A DNA stretch of 64,000 nt from positions 3,038,001 to 3,102,000 of the forward strand of contig NZ_PDJI01000004.1 of assembly GCF_002563695.1 (NCBI RefSeq), read 5' to 3'. The stretch comes from Georgenia soli. GTDB lineage: Bacteria; Actinomycetota; Actinomycetes; Actinomycetales; Actinomycetaceae. Each line of letters starts with the position of its first letter. Within the stretch, counting starts at the first letter, position 1. This document shows positions 9,286-17,695 of the stretch, piece by piece. The notes under the pieces were generated by a model, which ran no database searches, was not told the DNA's origin, and was given only the letters and a program-made list of their open reading frames with translations. The position numbers were made by a program, and so were the translations under genes.

Positions 9286-9322
9286 GCCCGGTGGACGTGG
9301 CAGGTCTCACCGTCCACCGGGC
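9286..9322 (+). terminator. Hairpin terminator after folD
   Basis: Perfect 12-bp inverted repeat GCCCGGTGGACG / CGTCCACCGGGC with a 13-base loop, eight bases after the folD stop. It lacks a T-run. It probably closes the glyA-folD operon. Confidence 0.6.
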
Positions 9323-9367
9323 GGCGGCGGTCCGGAGATGTCGGCGGGATCGGTGAGGATGGTCGGC

Positions 9368-10183
9368 ATGAAGATCGCCACCGTCAACGTCAACGGCATC
9401 CGCGCGGCCTACCGGCGCGGCATGGGGGCCTGGCTCGAGGAGCGCCGGCCGGACGTCATGCTCCTGCAGGAGGTGCGCGCCTCGGACGACGTGCTCGAGG
9501 AGCACCTCGGCCAGGAGTGGACCACCGCGCACCAGGCGTGCGACATCAAGGGCCGGGCCGGTGTCGCCGTCGCCTCGCGCCTGCCCGCCACCGCCGTGCG
9601 CGTCGGCCTCGGGAACGGCGCGGCGGAGGAGCCCGTGGACACCGGGCGCTGGGTCGAGATGGACCTCGACGTCCCCGGGTCCGAGCGGCCGCTGACGGTG
9701 GTGTCCGTCTACATCCACTCCGGCACCGCCAACACCCCGAAGATGGACCTGAAGTACGCCCACCTGGAGAAGGTGACCAGGCGGCTGGGCGAGCTCGCCG
9801 CCCAGGCCCGCGACGGCGAGCGCGACGTCGTGGTCGGCGGCGACCTCAACATCGTCCACACCGAGCTCGACCTGAAGAACTGGAAGGCCAACCATAACAA
9901 GGTCTCCGGCGTCCTGGACGAGGAGATCGCCTACCTCGACAAGTGGTTCGCGGACGGGTGGGTCGACGTCGCGCGGAAGGTCGCGGGGGAGCGCCCCGGT
10001 CCGTACACGTGGTGGTCCTGGCGCGGCAAGGCCTTCGACAACGACGCCGGGTGGCGGATCGACTACCAGCTCGCCACCCCGGAGCTCGCCGGGCGGGTGA
10101 GCGACGCCGTCGTGGACCGCGCGCCCTCCTACGACCAGCGCTTCTCCGACCACGCCCCGATGGTGGCCACGTACGACTTCTGA
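9368..10183 (+). CDS. xth: Exodeoxyribonuclease III / AP endonuclease
   Basis: Mg-dependent DNA repair nuclease of the EEP superfamily acting at abasic sites and 3' ends. The 271-residue protein begins MKIATVNVNGIRAA, has the metal-binding Glu in MLLQEVRA, the catalytic region GGDLNIVHTELDLKN, and ends with the canonical YDQRFSDHAPMVATYDF, in which the Asp-His pair is part of the active site. The ATG at 9368 is chosen because the family starts exactly there. Probably transcribed on its own between two hairpins. Confidence 0.95.
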   Translation: MKIATVNVNGIRAAYRRGMGAWLEERRPDVMLLQEVRASDDVLEEHLGQEWTTAHQACDIKGRAGVAVASRLPATAVRVGLGNGAAEEPVDTGRWVEMDLDVPGSERPLTVVSVYIHSGTANTPKMDLKYAHLEKVTRRLGELAAQARDGERDVVVGGDLNIVHTELDLKNWKANHNKVSGVLDEEIAYLDKWFADGWVDVARKVAGERPGPYTWWSWRGKAFDNDAGWRIDYQLATPELAGRVSDAVVDRAPSYDQRFSDHAPMVATYDF

Positions 10184-10231
10184 GCCCGCGCCACGCCCGC
10201 CGGGTCCGGCGTCGGCTCCCGGCCGCCTGTA

Positions 10232-10264
10232 AGGTCTGCCCTGACAAGGTGTCAGGGCAGACCT
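10232..10264 (+). promoter_or_regulatory. Perfect 15-bp inverted repeat upstream of a ClpX-zinc-finger/HTH gene
   Basis: The arms AGGTCTGCCCTGACA and TGTCAGGGCAGACCT are exact reverse complements around an AGG centre. The element lies 28 bases before the next start codon and 48 bases after the xth stop. As DNA it is an operator candidate for the protein just downstream, which has a C-terminal helix-turn-helix; as RNA it would be a very stable terminator for xth, though no T-run follows. The palindrome is seen; which role is real is open. Confidence 0.7.
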
Positions 10265-10292
10265 GACGCGACGCACGGCGAGAGGAGCTGGC

Positions 10293-10688
10293 ATGGCGGG
10301 AACCGATGAGCGGACGCTGCACTGCTCGTTCTGCGGCAGGCCCGAGCAGGAGGTCGCGAAGATCATCGCCGGCCCGGGCGTCTACATCTGCAACGTGTGC
10401 GTGGCCCTGTGCCAGCAGATCCTCGACGGGCACGCGCGCGGACCGGAGCCGGAACCGGCGCCCGAGGGCGCCTCCCGGCAGGCGAGGCTCCGGGTGTGGG
10501 ACGACCTGGGCGCGGACGAGCTGCTGAAGCTGCTGCCACGGATGTCCACGGCGTCGGACCAGGTGGAGGGCGGCCTGCACGAGTGCGTCGCCCGGCTGCG
10601 GGAGCTCGGGGTCACCTGGTCGCGCATCGGCGAGGCGCTGGGCATCACGCGCCAGTCGGCGTGGGGGCGCTTCTCCGGCGAGGACTGA
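10293..10688 (+). CDS. ClpX-type C4 zinc-finger protein with helix-turn-helix
   Basis: A 131-residue protein. Residues 9-40 match the N-terminal zinc-binding domain of Clp[14 protein letters not shown], then [14 protein letters not shown], giving two CxxC pairs. Residues 84-127 ([20 protein letters not shown], then TRQSAWGRF) look like a helix-turn-helix of the type found in small actinobacterial regulators. There is no AAA+ domain. AGAGGAG precedes the ATG. The combination suggests a DNA-binding regulator that may dock on Clp partners or simply use the zinc fold for dimerisation. The palindrome just upstream may be its operator. Function unknown. Confidence 0.75.
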   Translation: MAGTDERTLHCSFCGRPEQEVAKIIAGPGVYICNVCVALCQQILDGHARGPEPEPAPEGASRQARLRVWDDLGADELLKLLPRMSTASDQVEGGLHECVARLRELGVTWSRIGEALGITRQSAWGRFSGED

Positions 10689-10709
10689 GCGGGCGAGAAC
10701 CTAGCCGCG

Positions 10710-11078
10710 TCAGCGGGCCGCCCGCTGCGCGCAGCTCACGCACAGCGTGGCCGTCGGCCGGGCCTCCAGCCGTGCCGGCGCGATCGGCTGCCCGCAGCTC
10801 TGGCACGTGCCGTAGGTGCCGTTCTCGAGCCGCTCGAGCGCGGCGTCGACCTCCTCGAGCGTGTGGCGGGCGCTCGCGGTCAGCGCCGCCACCTGGGCCC
10901 GCTCGAACCCGATGGTCGCCCCCTCGGGGTCGTGCTCGTCGTCGGAGTTGGCGTCCTCGCTCGCCGCGACGACCTCCTCGAAGTTGCCGTCCAGCGCCGC
11001 CAGGCGTGCCTCGGTGGTGGCACGCAGCTCGAGAAGGCGCTCGCGGATCGTCTCGTCAGTCCTCGCTCCGCCTGTCAT
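10710..11078 (-). CDS. DksA/TraR family C4-type zinc-finger protein
   Basis: 122 residues: an N-terminal helical hairpin rich in Glu, Arg and Ala (about residues 5-80) and a C4 zinc finger CQSCGQPI followed by LCVSCAQ at the end, the signature of the DksA/TraR family. These proteins enter the secondary channel of RNA polymerase; actinobacterial versions are often unstudied and CarD/RbpA take over many roles. It is convergent with the ClpX-type zinc finger gene and lies 39 bases downstream of galK on the same strand, so read-through from galK is possible. Confidence 0.85.
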   Translation of the reverse strand: MTGGARTDETIRERLLELRATTEARLAALDGNFEEVVAASEDANSDDEHDPEGATIGFERAQVAALTASARHTLEEVDAALERLENGTYGTCQSCGQPIAPARLEARPTATLCVSCAQRAAR

Positions 11079-11117
11079 GCCGGAACCGTACTCCCGGTGG
11101 CCCCGCTTCGGGCAGGT

Positions 11118-12401
11118 TCAGCCCCGGACGCGGCCCGCCGGGTCCGACGCCGTCGCGTGGAGGAACCCGGGCGCGGCGAGGCCGGCCCGGCCGAACGCGT
11201 CCGCGACGGCGGTCGTCACCGCCCCGGCCGCGTCCGCCTCCACCAGGGCGATCGTCGACCCGCCGAACCCGCCGCCCGTCATGCGGGCCCCGTGCGCCCC
11301 GGCCCCTCGCGCGGCGGCCACCGCGAGGTCGAGCTCGGGGCTGGAGACCTCGTAGTCGTCGCGCAGCGACTCGTGCGAGGCGTCGAGCGTCTCCGCCACC
11401 CGGTTGAGCGACCAGCCGCGCAACGGCCCGGCGGGGTCGTCGCGCAGGCGGGCGACGAGGAGACGGACCCGCTCGATCTCGGTGACCACGTGCCGCACCC
11501 GGGCGCGCTCCTCGCTGTCCGCCAGCCGGGACAGGACCTCGTCGAGGGTGGTCTCCCCGCCCATGACGGCGTCCGCGACCGTGCGCAGGTCCGGGACCCC
11601 GAGCCGGCGGGCCGCCTCCTCGCACACCTCCCGGCGGCGGGCGTACTGCCCGTCCACCAGCCGGTGCTCCGCACGGGTGTCCGTCACCAGCAGCTCCAGG
11701 CCCGAGACCGTCAGGTCCAGCGGCACGTGCTCCACCTGGCCGTCCCGGCAGTCGAGGAGCAGGGCGTGTCCCGCCCGGGCGCGCAGCGCGGCCGCCTGGT
11801 CCATGCCCCCTGTGGGGGCGCCGGCGATCTCGTTCTCGGCCCGGACGCAGGCCGCGGCCAGCCGGGCCCGGCCGGCGTCGTCGGGCGCGTCCACGGACCC
11901 GGCCAGGCCGAGCCCGGCCAGCTCGTCCACCGCGACGACGACGGCGCACTCCAGCGCCGCCGAGGAGCTCAGTCCCGCCCCGGCCGGGACGCACGAGTCG
12001 ACGGCGACGTCCAGCCCCGGCAGGCCGGCTGCCAGACCCTCCGCCTCGAGCGCCCAGAGCACCCCGGCGACGTACGCCGCCCAGCCGTGGACCTCCCCGG
12101 CCGTGCCGACCGGGCCGACGTCGTCGAGGTCGATCTCGCGCGGCGGCCCGGGCTCCTGCGCGCTCACCAGCCGCAGGCGCCGGGTTCCCGGCCGGGCCAC
12201 GGCGGCGACGAACGTCCGGTGCGGCAGCGCGACCGGCAGGCAGAGCCCGCCGTTGTAGTCGGTGTGCTCGCCGACGACGTTGACCCGCCCGGGGGCGGCC
12301 CAGACGCCCTCGGGCTCGCCCTCGAAGGTGCCGGCGAACAGGTGGCGGACCCGGGCGGCCCCGGCTGCGTCGTCCCAGGCCGGCAGGAGGTCGGCCGTCA
12401 C
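11118..12401 (-). CDS. galK: Galactokinase
   Basis: GHMP kinase phosphorylating galactose to galactose-1-phosphate, the first Leloir step. The 427-residue protein has the galactokinase signature GRVNVVGEHTDYNGGLCLP (residues 39-57), the ATP-binding VPAGAGLSSSAALECA and the C-terminal MTGGGFGGSTIALV. The GTG at 12401 overlaps the galT stop (GTGA), so both are coupled. No galE is present in this window. Confidence 0.96.
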   Translation of the reverse strand: MTADLLPAWDDAAGAARVRHLFAGTFEGEPEGVWAAPGRVNVVGEHTDYNGGLCLPVALPHRTFVAAVARPGTRRLRLVSAQEPGPPREIDLDDVGPVGTAGEVHGWAAYVAGVLWALEAEGLAAGLPGLDVAVDSCVPAGAGLSSSAALECAVVVAVDELAGLGLAGSVDAPDDAGRARLAAACVRAENEIAGAPTGGMDQAAALRARAGHALLLDCRDGQVEHVPLDLTVSGLELLVTDTRAEHRLVDGQYARRREVCEEAARRLGVPDLRTVADAVMGGETTLDEVLSRLADSEERARVRHVVTEIERVRLLVARLRDDPAGPLRGWSLNRVAETLDASHESLRDDYEVSSPELDLAVAAARGAGAHGARMTGGGFGGSTIALVEADAAGAVTTAVADAFGRAGLAAPGFLHATASDPAGRVRG

Positions 12402-13630
12402 GCGCCCGGCTCCTTGACGTCGTCGGCCATCACGTCGCGCCAGCGGTCCGCGATCCGTTCCGGGGTGGTGTCGGAGACCCACGCGCCCATGCCGGACTCC
12501 GAGCCGGCCAGGTACTTCAGCTTCCCCGGCGCCCGCAGGACCGAGAACAGCTGCAGGTGCAGACGCAGGTCGTCCCGGCCCTCGCGCACGGGCGCCTGGT
12601 GCCACCCGGCGACGTACGGCAGCGGGATCGGCTCCCCGGCCCGCGGGGAGTCCTCCGGCCAGGTGAAGAAGCGGTCGCCCGCCTGCAGCACGCGCAGGTA
12701 CAGCCGGGCCAGGTCGGAGCGCTCCGGGTCCGTCAGCGCGGGCAGGTCGGGGACGTCCCGCCGCGGCGCCACGTGCACCTCGACGGGCCAGCGGGCCGCG
12801 GCGGGGACGTACGCGGCCCAGTGCTCCGACTCGGCGACGACCCGCCGCCCCGAGCGCAGCTCCGCCTCGAGCACGTCGCGCAGCAGGTTGCGGCCGGTGC
12901 GCTCGCGGTGCGCGCGGGCCTGGCGCAGCATCGTGGCCGTGCGCGGGGTGAGGTAGGGGTAGGCGTAGATCTGCCCGTGCGGGTGGTGGAGCGTCACCCC
13001 GATCTCCTTGCCCCGGTTCTCGAAGCAGAAGACCTGCTCGACGCCGTCCAGGGCACCGAGGCGCGCGGTGCGGTCGGCCCACGCCTCGATGACGGTGCGC
13101 ATCCGGCGGGTGCCGACGCCGGCGAGCGACCCGGCCGGGTCGGGGGAGAAGCAGATGACCTCGCAGCGCCCGGCCGCCGGCCGGGTCGGCCAGAGCGGCT
13201 CGCCGTCGAGGTACCTGACCTCGTCGGGCACGCCGGGCACGGCGACGAGCGAGGGGAAGCGGTTCTCGAACACCACGACGTCGTAGTCGGTGGCGGGGAT
13301 CTCGCCGTCCGAGTACGCGGCCCCGGGGCGGGCGGGGGCCAGCGGGTTGGTCTCGGCCGAGGGGAGGAAGGTCCGGTTCATCCGGTGGGCGGCCATCGGC
13401 ACCCACTCGCCGGTGAGGACGTCGTAGCGCATCTCGGGCGCGGTCACGGGGCGCGCGGTGCCGTCCTCGTCCACCACGTCGGCGAACCGGTCCGGCAGCG
13501 GGCGCGGGTCGTCCAGGCGGCGGGTGGCCGCGCCGGAGACGTAGGGCTCGGAGTCGTCGAAGTAGATGAGCTCGCGCCCGTCCGCCAGCCTGGTGGAGGT
13601 GCGGCGCACGCGCGCCGCGCCGGCGCTCAC
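12398..13630 (-). CDS. galT: Galactose-1-phosphate uridylyltransferase
   Basis: Transfers UMP from UDP-glucose to galactose-1-phosphate. The 410-residue protein has the catalytic HxH motif in GVTLHHPHGQIYAYPY and the C-terminal AGWHQAPVREG and LHLQLFSVLR segments typical of GalT. The GTG at 13630 sits in the stop of the DeoR regulator gene (GTGA) and so is translationally linked to both neighbours, forming deoR-galT-galK. Confidence 0.96.
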   Translation of the reverse strand: MSAGAARVRRTSTRLADGRELIYFDDSEPYVSGAATRRLDDPRPLPDRFADVVDEDGTARPVTAPEMRYDVLTGEWVPMAAHRMNRTFLPSAETNPLAPARPGAAYSDGEIPATDYDVVVFENRFPSLVAVPGVPDEVRYLDGEPLWPTRPAAGRCEVICFSPDPAGSLAGVGTRRMRTVIEAWADRTARLGALDGVEQVFCFENRGKEIGVTLHHPHGQIYAYPYLTPRTATMLRQARAHRERTGRNLLRDVLEAELRSGRRVVAESEHWAAYVPAAARWPVEVHVAPRRDVPDLPALTDPERSDLARLYLRVLQAGDRFFTWPEDSPRAGEPIPLPYVAGWHQAPVREGRDDLRLHLQLFSVLRAPGKLKYLAGSESGMGAWVSDTTPERIADRWRDVMADDVKEPGA

Positions 13631-14463
13631 TGCGCACCCCCGGCGGTCCCGGCGACCTCGAGCAGGATGCCGTGGCGCTCGGCGGCCTCGCGGGTGGCCT
13701 CCCCGGGGTCGGCGTCGGTGACCAGGACGGCGACGTCCTGGACCGGGCAGAACGTCCGCAGGCCCAGCACCCCCCACTTCGAGGCGTCGACGACGGCGAC
13801 CGGAGTGCGGGCGCTGGCCACCATCGCGGCGTTGGTGGCGGCCTCCGAGAGGTTGGGGGTCATCAGTCCGATCTCCGGGTCGAAGCCGTGCGCGCCGAGG
13901 AACGCCCACTCCACCCGGAGCGTGCGGAGAGTGTCCACCGCGACGGGGCCCACGAGGGCGTCGGACCGCGTGCGCTCCCCGCCGGTGAGGACCACGGTCG
14001 GGGCGGCCCGGGACTCGGACCGCGCCTGCTCCGTCGCCTCGTGCAGCACCTGGGCGGCGGGCAGGGAGTTGGTGATCACGGTGAGGGTGCCGAGGTGCGG
14101 CAGGGCGGCCAGCGCCCGGGCGACGGCGAGCGTCGTCGTCCCGCCCGTGAGCGCGACGGAGTCGCCGGGCCGCACCCGTGAGGCCGCGAGGGTCCCGATC
14201 GCAGCCTTCTCGGCCTGGTGATGAGACTCCTTGGTCCGGAAGTACGGCTCCTCGGCGGCACCGGCCGGGGCGACGGCGCCGCCGTGCACCCGGTCGACCA
14301 GCCCCCGGGCCACCAGGTCGGTGATGTCGCGGCGTACCGTCATCTCGGAGACGCCCAGCGCCTCGACCACCTCCGCGACGCGGACGCCCCCGTGCTGGGC
14401 GACCTGGCCGAGGATGTAGTCCTGCCGCTGGCGGGCGAGCAGGGGGACCCCTTCGGTGACCAT
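13627..14463 (-). CDS. DeoR family regulator of the galactose operon
   Basis: 278 residues. The DeoR helix-turn-helix is at residues 9-60 (RQRQDYILGQVAQHGGVRVA, then EVVEALGVSEMTVRRDI), followed by the sugar-phosphate isomerase-like effector domain with GDSVALTGGTTTLAVARAL. Such regulators bind phosphorylated sugars. Its position as first gene of the galTK operon, with a four-base overlap, makes it the likely galactose repressor. No convincing ribosome site precedes the ATG at 14463. Confidence 0.92.
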   Translation of the reverse strand: MVTEGVPLLARQRQDYILGQVAQHGGVRVAEVVEALGVSEMTVRRDITDLVARGLVDRVHGGAVAPAGAAEEPYFRTKESHHQAEKAAIGTLAASRVRPGDSVALTGGTTTLAVARALAALPHLGTLTVITNSLPAAQVLHEATEQARSESRAAPTVVLTGGERTRSDALVGPVAVDTLRTLRVEWAFLGAHGFDPEIGLMTPNLSEAATNAAMVASARTPVAVVDASKWGVLGLRTFCPVQDVAVLVTDADPGEATREAAERHGILLEVAGTAGGAQ

Positions 14464-14481
14464 GGATCGATCATCGCAGGC

Positions 14482-14508
14482 CAAACAAAAACGCACAACG
14501 TCGAACAG
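14482..14508 (-). promoter_or_regulatory. AT-rich operator candidate upstream of deoR-galTK
   Basis: A rare AT-rich stretch in GC-rich DNA, on the minus strand CTGTTCGACG followed by TTGTGCGTTTTTGTTTGG, starts 19 bases before the regulator start. TGTT/TTGT words recur (TGTTCG, TTGTGC, TTGTTTGG), as in DeoR-family operators, which often consist of repeated TGTT-like boxes. Only the composition and repeats are seen; binding is inferred. Confidence 0.4.
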
Positions 14509-14637
14509 TGGGCCCGAGCCGCCCCGACGACGTGCCGGGGGCGTGTGCGGCCGATGGCGGAGAGCGCCCCGCACCTGCCAGGATGTCGGTCGTGCTGACG
14601 ACGCCCCGGGTCCTCGCGGAACGCGACCGCTGAGCCC

Positions 14638-15231
14638 ATGCACCTGCCGGAACGTCGCGCGGGACAGGTCCGCATCGGGGTCTCGCTGCAGATCCCGCAG
14701 CCGTACTCGACCTGGTTGCAGTCGGTCCGCGCGCGCCTGCGCGACCCGATGGCGCACGCCGTGCCGCCGCACGTCACCCTCCTGCCGCCGACGGTCGTCG
14801 ACGCCGAGCAGATGGACGAGGTCACCGAGCACCTCGCCGTCATCGCCCGCCGCAGCAGCCCGTTCATCATGTCCCTGCGGGGCGCAGGCACGTTCCGCCC
14901 GGTCAGCCCCGTCGTCTTCGTCAACGTCGTGCGCGGCGCCGAGGAGTGCGCCGCCCTCGAGAGCCAGGTGCGCACCGGGCCGCTGGCCCAGGACCTCCGC
15001 TTCCCGTACCACCCGCACGTCACCGTGGCCCACGAGCTCGACGACGACGTGCTGGACGCGGCGATGGAGGCGGTGGACGGCTTCGAGGCGACCTACGCCC
15101 AGGGCAGCATGCGCCTGTACGAGCACGGTGACGACGGCGTCTGGCGCAGCGTCGCCCGGCTCGTGCTCTCCGGCCCGCGGGTGCACGGCGACCCCGCCGC
15201 CCGGGCCGGGGCCCCGCCCGCGACCTCGTAG
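14638..15231 (+). CDS. 2'-5' RNA ligase-like 2H phosphoesterase
   Basis: 197 residues with the two HxT/S motifs of the 2H superfamily: PPHVTLLPP (His45) and HPHVTVAH (His127), about 80 residues apart as expected. These enzymes open or form 2'-5' or cyclic phosphodiester bonds in RNA or nucleotides; the substrate of the actinobacterial form is not known. The ATG at 14638 lacks an obvious ribosome site, but the MHLPER start fits the family. Its stop codon TAG forms part of the -10 box of the next gene. Confidence 0.85.
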   Translation: MHLPERRAGQVRIGVSLQIPQPYSTWLQSVRARLRDPMAHAVPPHVTLLPPTVVDAEQMDEVTEHLAVIARRSSPFIMSLRGAGTFRPVSPVVFVNVVRGAEECAALESQVRTGPLAQDLRFPYHPHVTVAHELDDDVLDAAMEAVDGFEATYAQGSMRLYEHGDDGVWRSVARLVLSGPRVHGDPAARAGAPPATS

Positions 15232-15234
15232 GGT
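15229..15234 (+). promoter_or_regulatory. -10 box of leaderless manC
   Basis: TAGGGT sits exactly seven bases before the manC ATG, placing the transcription start on the start codon. It uses the TAG stop codon of the upstream gene. No ribosome site is present. Confidence 0.6.
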
Positions 15235-15241
15235 TGGGCCC

Positions 15242-16363
15242 ATGCCGGAGACCCAGCCCGAGCCGCTGCACGCCATCGTCCCCGCCGGCGGCGCCGGGAC
15301 GCGCCTGTGGCCGCTCTCGCGCCGCGCCGCGCCGAAGTTCCTGCTCGACCTCACCGGCTCCGGCCGGTCCCTCCTGCAGCAGACCCACGACCGGCTCCGG
15401 CCCCTGACCGAGGGCGGAGGCGTCGTCGTGGTCACCGGGGCGGCGCACGCCGCCGCGGTCCTGCAGCAGCTGCCTGACCTGGGCGAGGAGAACCTGCTGG
15501 CCGAGCCGAGCCCCCGCGACTCCATGGCCGCGATCGCCCTGGCCGCCGCCGTCGTGCGCCGCCGTCACGGCGACGTGGTGGTCGGCTCCTTCGCCGCCGA
15601 CCACGTCATCGCCGACACCGCCGCGTTCGGCCGCGCGGTGCGCGAGGCGGTGGGCGTCGCGCGCGCCGGCTACGTCGTCACCATCGGCATCGAGGCCGAC
15701 CACCCCTCCACCGCCTTCGGGTACGTCCGCTCGGGCGACCCGGTCCGGCTTCCCGACGGCGCCACAGCGCCCACCGCCCGCCAGGTGCGCGGCTTCACCG
15801 AGAAGCCCGACGCCGCGACCGCGGCCGAGTACCTCGCGACGGGGGAGTACCGCTGGAACGCCGGCATGTTCGTCGCGCGCGCCGACGTGCTCCTCGACCA
15901 CCTCGCCGCGCAGCGTCCCGAGCTGCGGGCCGGCATCGACGAGATCGCCGACGCCTGGGACACCCCCGCCCGCACCGCCGTGCTGGAGCGCGTGTGGCCG
16001 ACGCTGGAGAAGATCGCCATCGACCACGCGATCGCCGAGCCGGTCGCCGCCGAGGGCGGCGTCGCCGTCGTCCCGGCGGCCATGGGCTGGGACGACGTCG
16101 GCGACTTCGCCAACCTCGCCGGCCTCCTGCCCTCCGGCGAGGACGGCGTCCGCGTGCTCGGTGACGCCGGCCACGTCGTGGCCGACGACGCCGAGGGAGC
16201 CCTGGTGGTGCCCCGGGCCGGGCGCACGGTCGCCGTGCTCGGGGTGCCGGACCTGGTCGTTGTCGACACGCCGGACGCCCTGCTCGTCACCACCCGCGAG
16301 CACGCCCAGCGCGTCAAGGGCGTGGTGGAGGGCCTCGGGACGGCCCGCGACCACCTGCGCTGA
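15242..16363 (+). CDS. manC: Mannose-1-phosphate guanylyltransferase
   Basis: Makes GDP-mannose from mannose-1-phosphate and GTP for glycan and mannoside synthesis. The 373-residue protein starts with the nucleotidyltransferase signature AIVPAGGAGTRLWPLSRRAA followed by PKFLLDL, and has FTEKPD and the WNAGMFVARADVLL segment of the GDP-mannose branch. It lacks the C-terminal isomerase domain of bifunctional enzymes. Leaderless: TAGGGT lies seven bases before the ATG. Confidence 0.93.
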   Translation: MPETQPEPLHAIVPAGGAGTRLWPLSRRAAPKFLLDLTGSGRSLLQQTHDRLRPLTEGGGVVVVTGAAHAAAVLQQLPDLGEENLLAEPSPRDSMAAIALAAAVVRRRHGDVVVGSFAADHVIADTAAFGRAVREAVGVARAGYVVTIGIEADHPSTAFGYVRSGDPVRLPDGATAPTARQVRGFTEKPDAATAAEYLATGEYRWNAGMFVARADVLLDHLAAQRPELRAGIDEIADAWDTPARTAVLERVWPTLEKIAIDHAIAEPVAAEGGVAVVPAAMGWDDVGDFANLAGLLPSGEDGVRVLGDAGHVVADDAEGALVVPRAGRTVAVLGVPDLVVVDTPDALLVTTREHAQRVKGVVEGLGTARDHLR

Positions 16364-16413
16364 CCCGCGGAGGCGGCGCGCTCCGCGACCGAGCAGGCGC
16401 TCCGGCGTCGGAC

Positions 16414-16419
16414 TAGGGT
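16414..16419 (+). promoter_or_regulatory. -10 box of the leaderless amidohydrolase gene
   Basis: TAGGGT with a seven-base spacer (CTTTTCC) to the GTG at 16427, so the message would begin at the start codon. No Shine-Dalgarno sequence is present. Confidence 0.6.
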
Positions 16420-16426
16420 CTTTTCC

Positions 16427-17695
16427 GTGCGACCTGTTCCTGCCCCGACCGGCTCGGCCGTCGCCCGGCGCGTCACCGCCATCGTCGCCGGGCTCGAGCC
16501 GGAGCTCCTCCAGATCCGCCGTCACCTGCACGCCCACCCCGAGACGGCGTGGATGGAGCACGAGACGACGGCGTACGTCGCCGACCGCCTCCGGGCCGCC
16601 GGCCTGGAGCCGCACCCGCTGAAGGGCACCGGTCTGACGGTGAACATCGGTGCCGACCCCCGTTCGCAGGGCCGCCGGCGCATCGGTCTGCGCGCGGACC
16701 TGGACGCCCTGCCGGTGTCCGAGAGCTCGGGGCTGCCGTTCGCCTCGGCGCGGGACGGGTACGCCCACGCCTGCGGTCACGACGTCCACACCACGGCGCT
16801 GCTGGGCGCCGCCCTCACGCTCAAGCAGCTCGACGACACCGGGGACCTGCCGGTCGGCGTCAGGTGCATCTTCCAGCCGGCGGAAGAGGTCATGCCGGGC
16901 GGTGCCGTCGCGGTGATCGACCAGGGGGCGCTCGACGGCGTGGACCAGATCTACGCCCTCCACTGCGACCCCAAGGTGCCCGTGGGCCAGGTCGGTTCGC
17001 GCATCGGCGCGATCACCGCCGCCTCCGACACCGTCACCATCACCGTCACCTCCGACGGCGGGCACACCTCCCGGCCGCACCTGACCGGCGACGTCGTCTT
17101 CGCCCTGGGGCAGCTCATCACGACGCTCCCGGCGGTGCTCGGCCGCCGCATGGACCCCCGCGCGGGCGTCAACCTCACCTGGGGGGCGGTGCACGCCGGC
17201 AAGGCGGCCAACGCCATCCCGGCCTCCGGGTCGGTGACCGGGACGATCCGGTGCCTGGACGGCCGCGAGTGGCACCGGGCCGCGAAGATCGTCCAGGAAG
17301 CGGTCGAGCACGTGACTGCCCCGTTCGACGTCGAGGTGGAGCTCAACTACGCCCGGGGCATCCCGCCGGTCGTCAACGAGGAGCGCGCCGTGCGTGTGGT
17401 CGACGCCGCCGCCAAGGACGTGATCGGCCCGGACGCCGTCGTCCTGACCGAGCAGTCGCTCGGCGGGGAGGACTTCGCCTGGTACCTCACCCGTGTACCC
17501 GGTGCCCTGGTGCGGCTCGGCACCCGCACCCCGGGCGGGCCCGCCTACGACCTCCACCGCGGCGACATCGTCTTCGACGAGCGCGCCATCGGCATCGGCG
17601 CCCGGGTGCTCGTCCGCACGGCGCTGCTCGCGGGCGACGGCAAGATCGGCGAGGGGGCGAGGACGACGACGGCGGCGGCCGCGTCGTCGTCCTGA
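16427..17695 (+). CDS. M20 family amidohydrolase (hippurate hydrolase/AbgB type)
   Basis: 422-residue zinc peptidase-fold enzyme hydrolysing N-acyl amino acids or similar amides. Motifs: RRHLHAHPETAWMEHET at the start, RADLDALPV, ACGHDVHTTALLG with metal ligands, FQPAEEVMPGGA with the catalytic Glu, and GGEDFAWYL near the end. The last 20 residues are a Thr/Ala/Ser tail. In M. tuberculosis two such genes (amiA1, amiB1) lie beside the purine nucleoside phosphorylase and lpdA, so its place at the edge of the nucleoside island here may be a conserved association. Confidence 0.9.
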   Translation: MRPVPAPTGSAVARRVTAIVAGLEPELLQIRRHLHAHPETAWMEHETTAYVADRLRAAGLEPHPLKGTGLTVNIGADPRSQGRRRIGLRADLDALPVSESSGLPFASARDGYAHACGHDVHTTALLGAALTLKQLDDTGDLPVGVRCIFQPAEEVMPGGAVAVIDQGALDGVDQIYALHCDPKVPVGQVGSRIGAITAASDTVTITVTSDGGHTSRPHLTGDVVFALGQLITTLPAVLGRRMDPRAGVNLTWGAVHAGKAANAIPASGSVTGTIRCLDGREWHRAAKIVQEAVEHVTAPFDVEVELNYARGIPPVVNEERAVRVVDAAAKDVIGPDAVVLTEQSLGGEDFAWYLTRVPGALVRLGTRTPGGPAYDLHRGDIVFDERAIGIGARVLVRTALLAGDGKIGEGARTTTAAAASSS

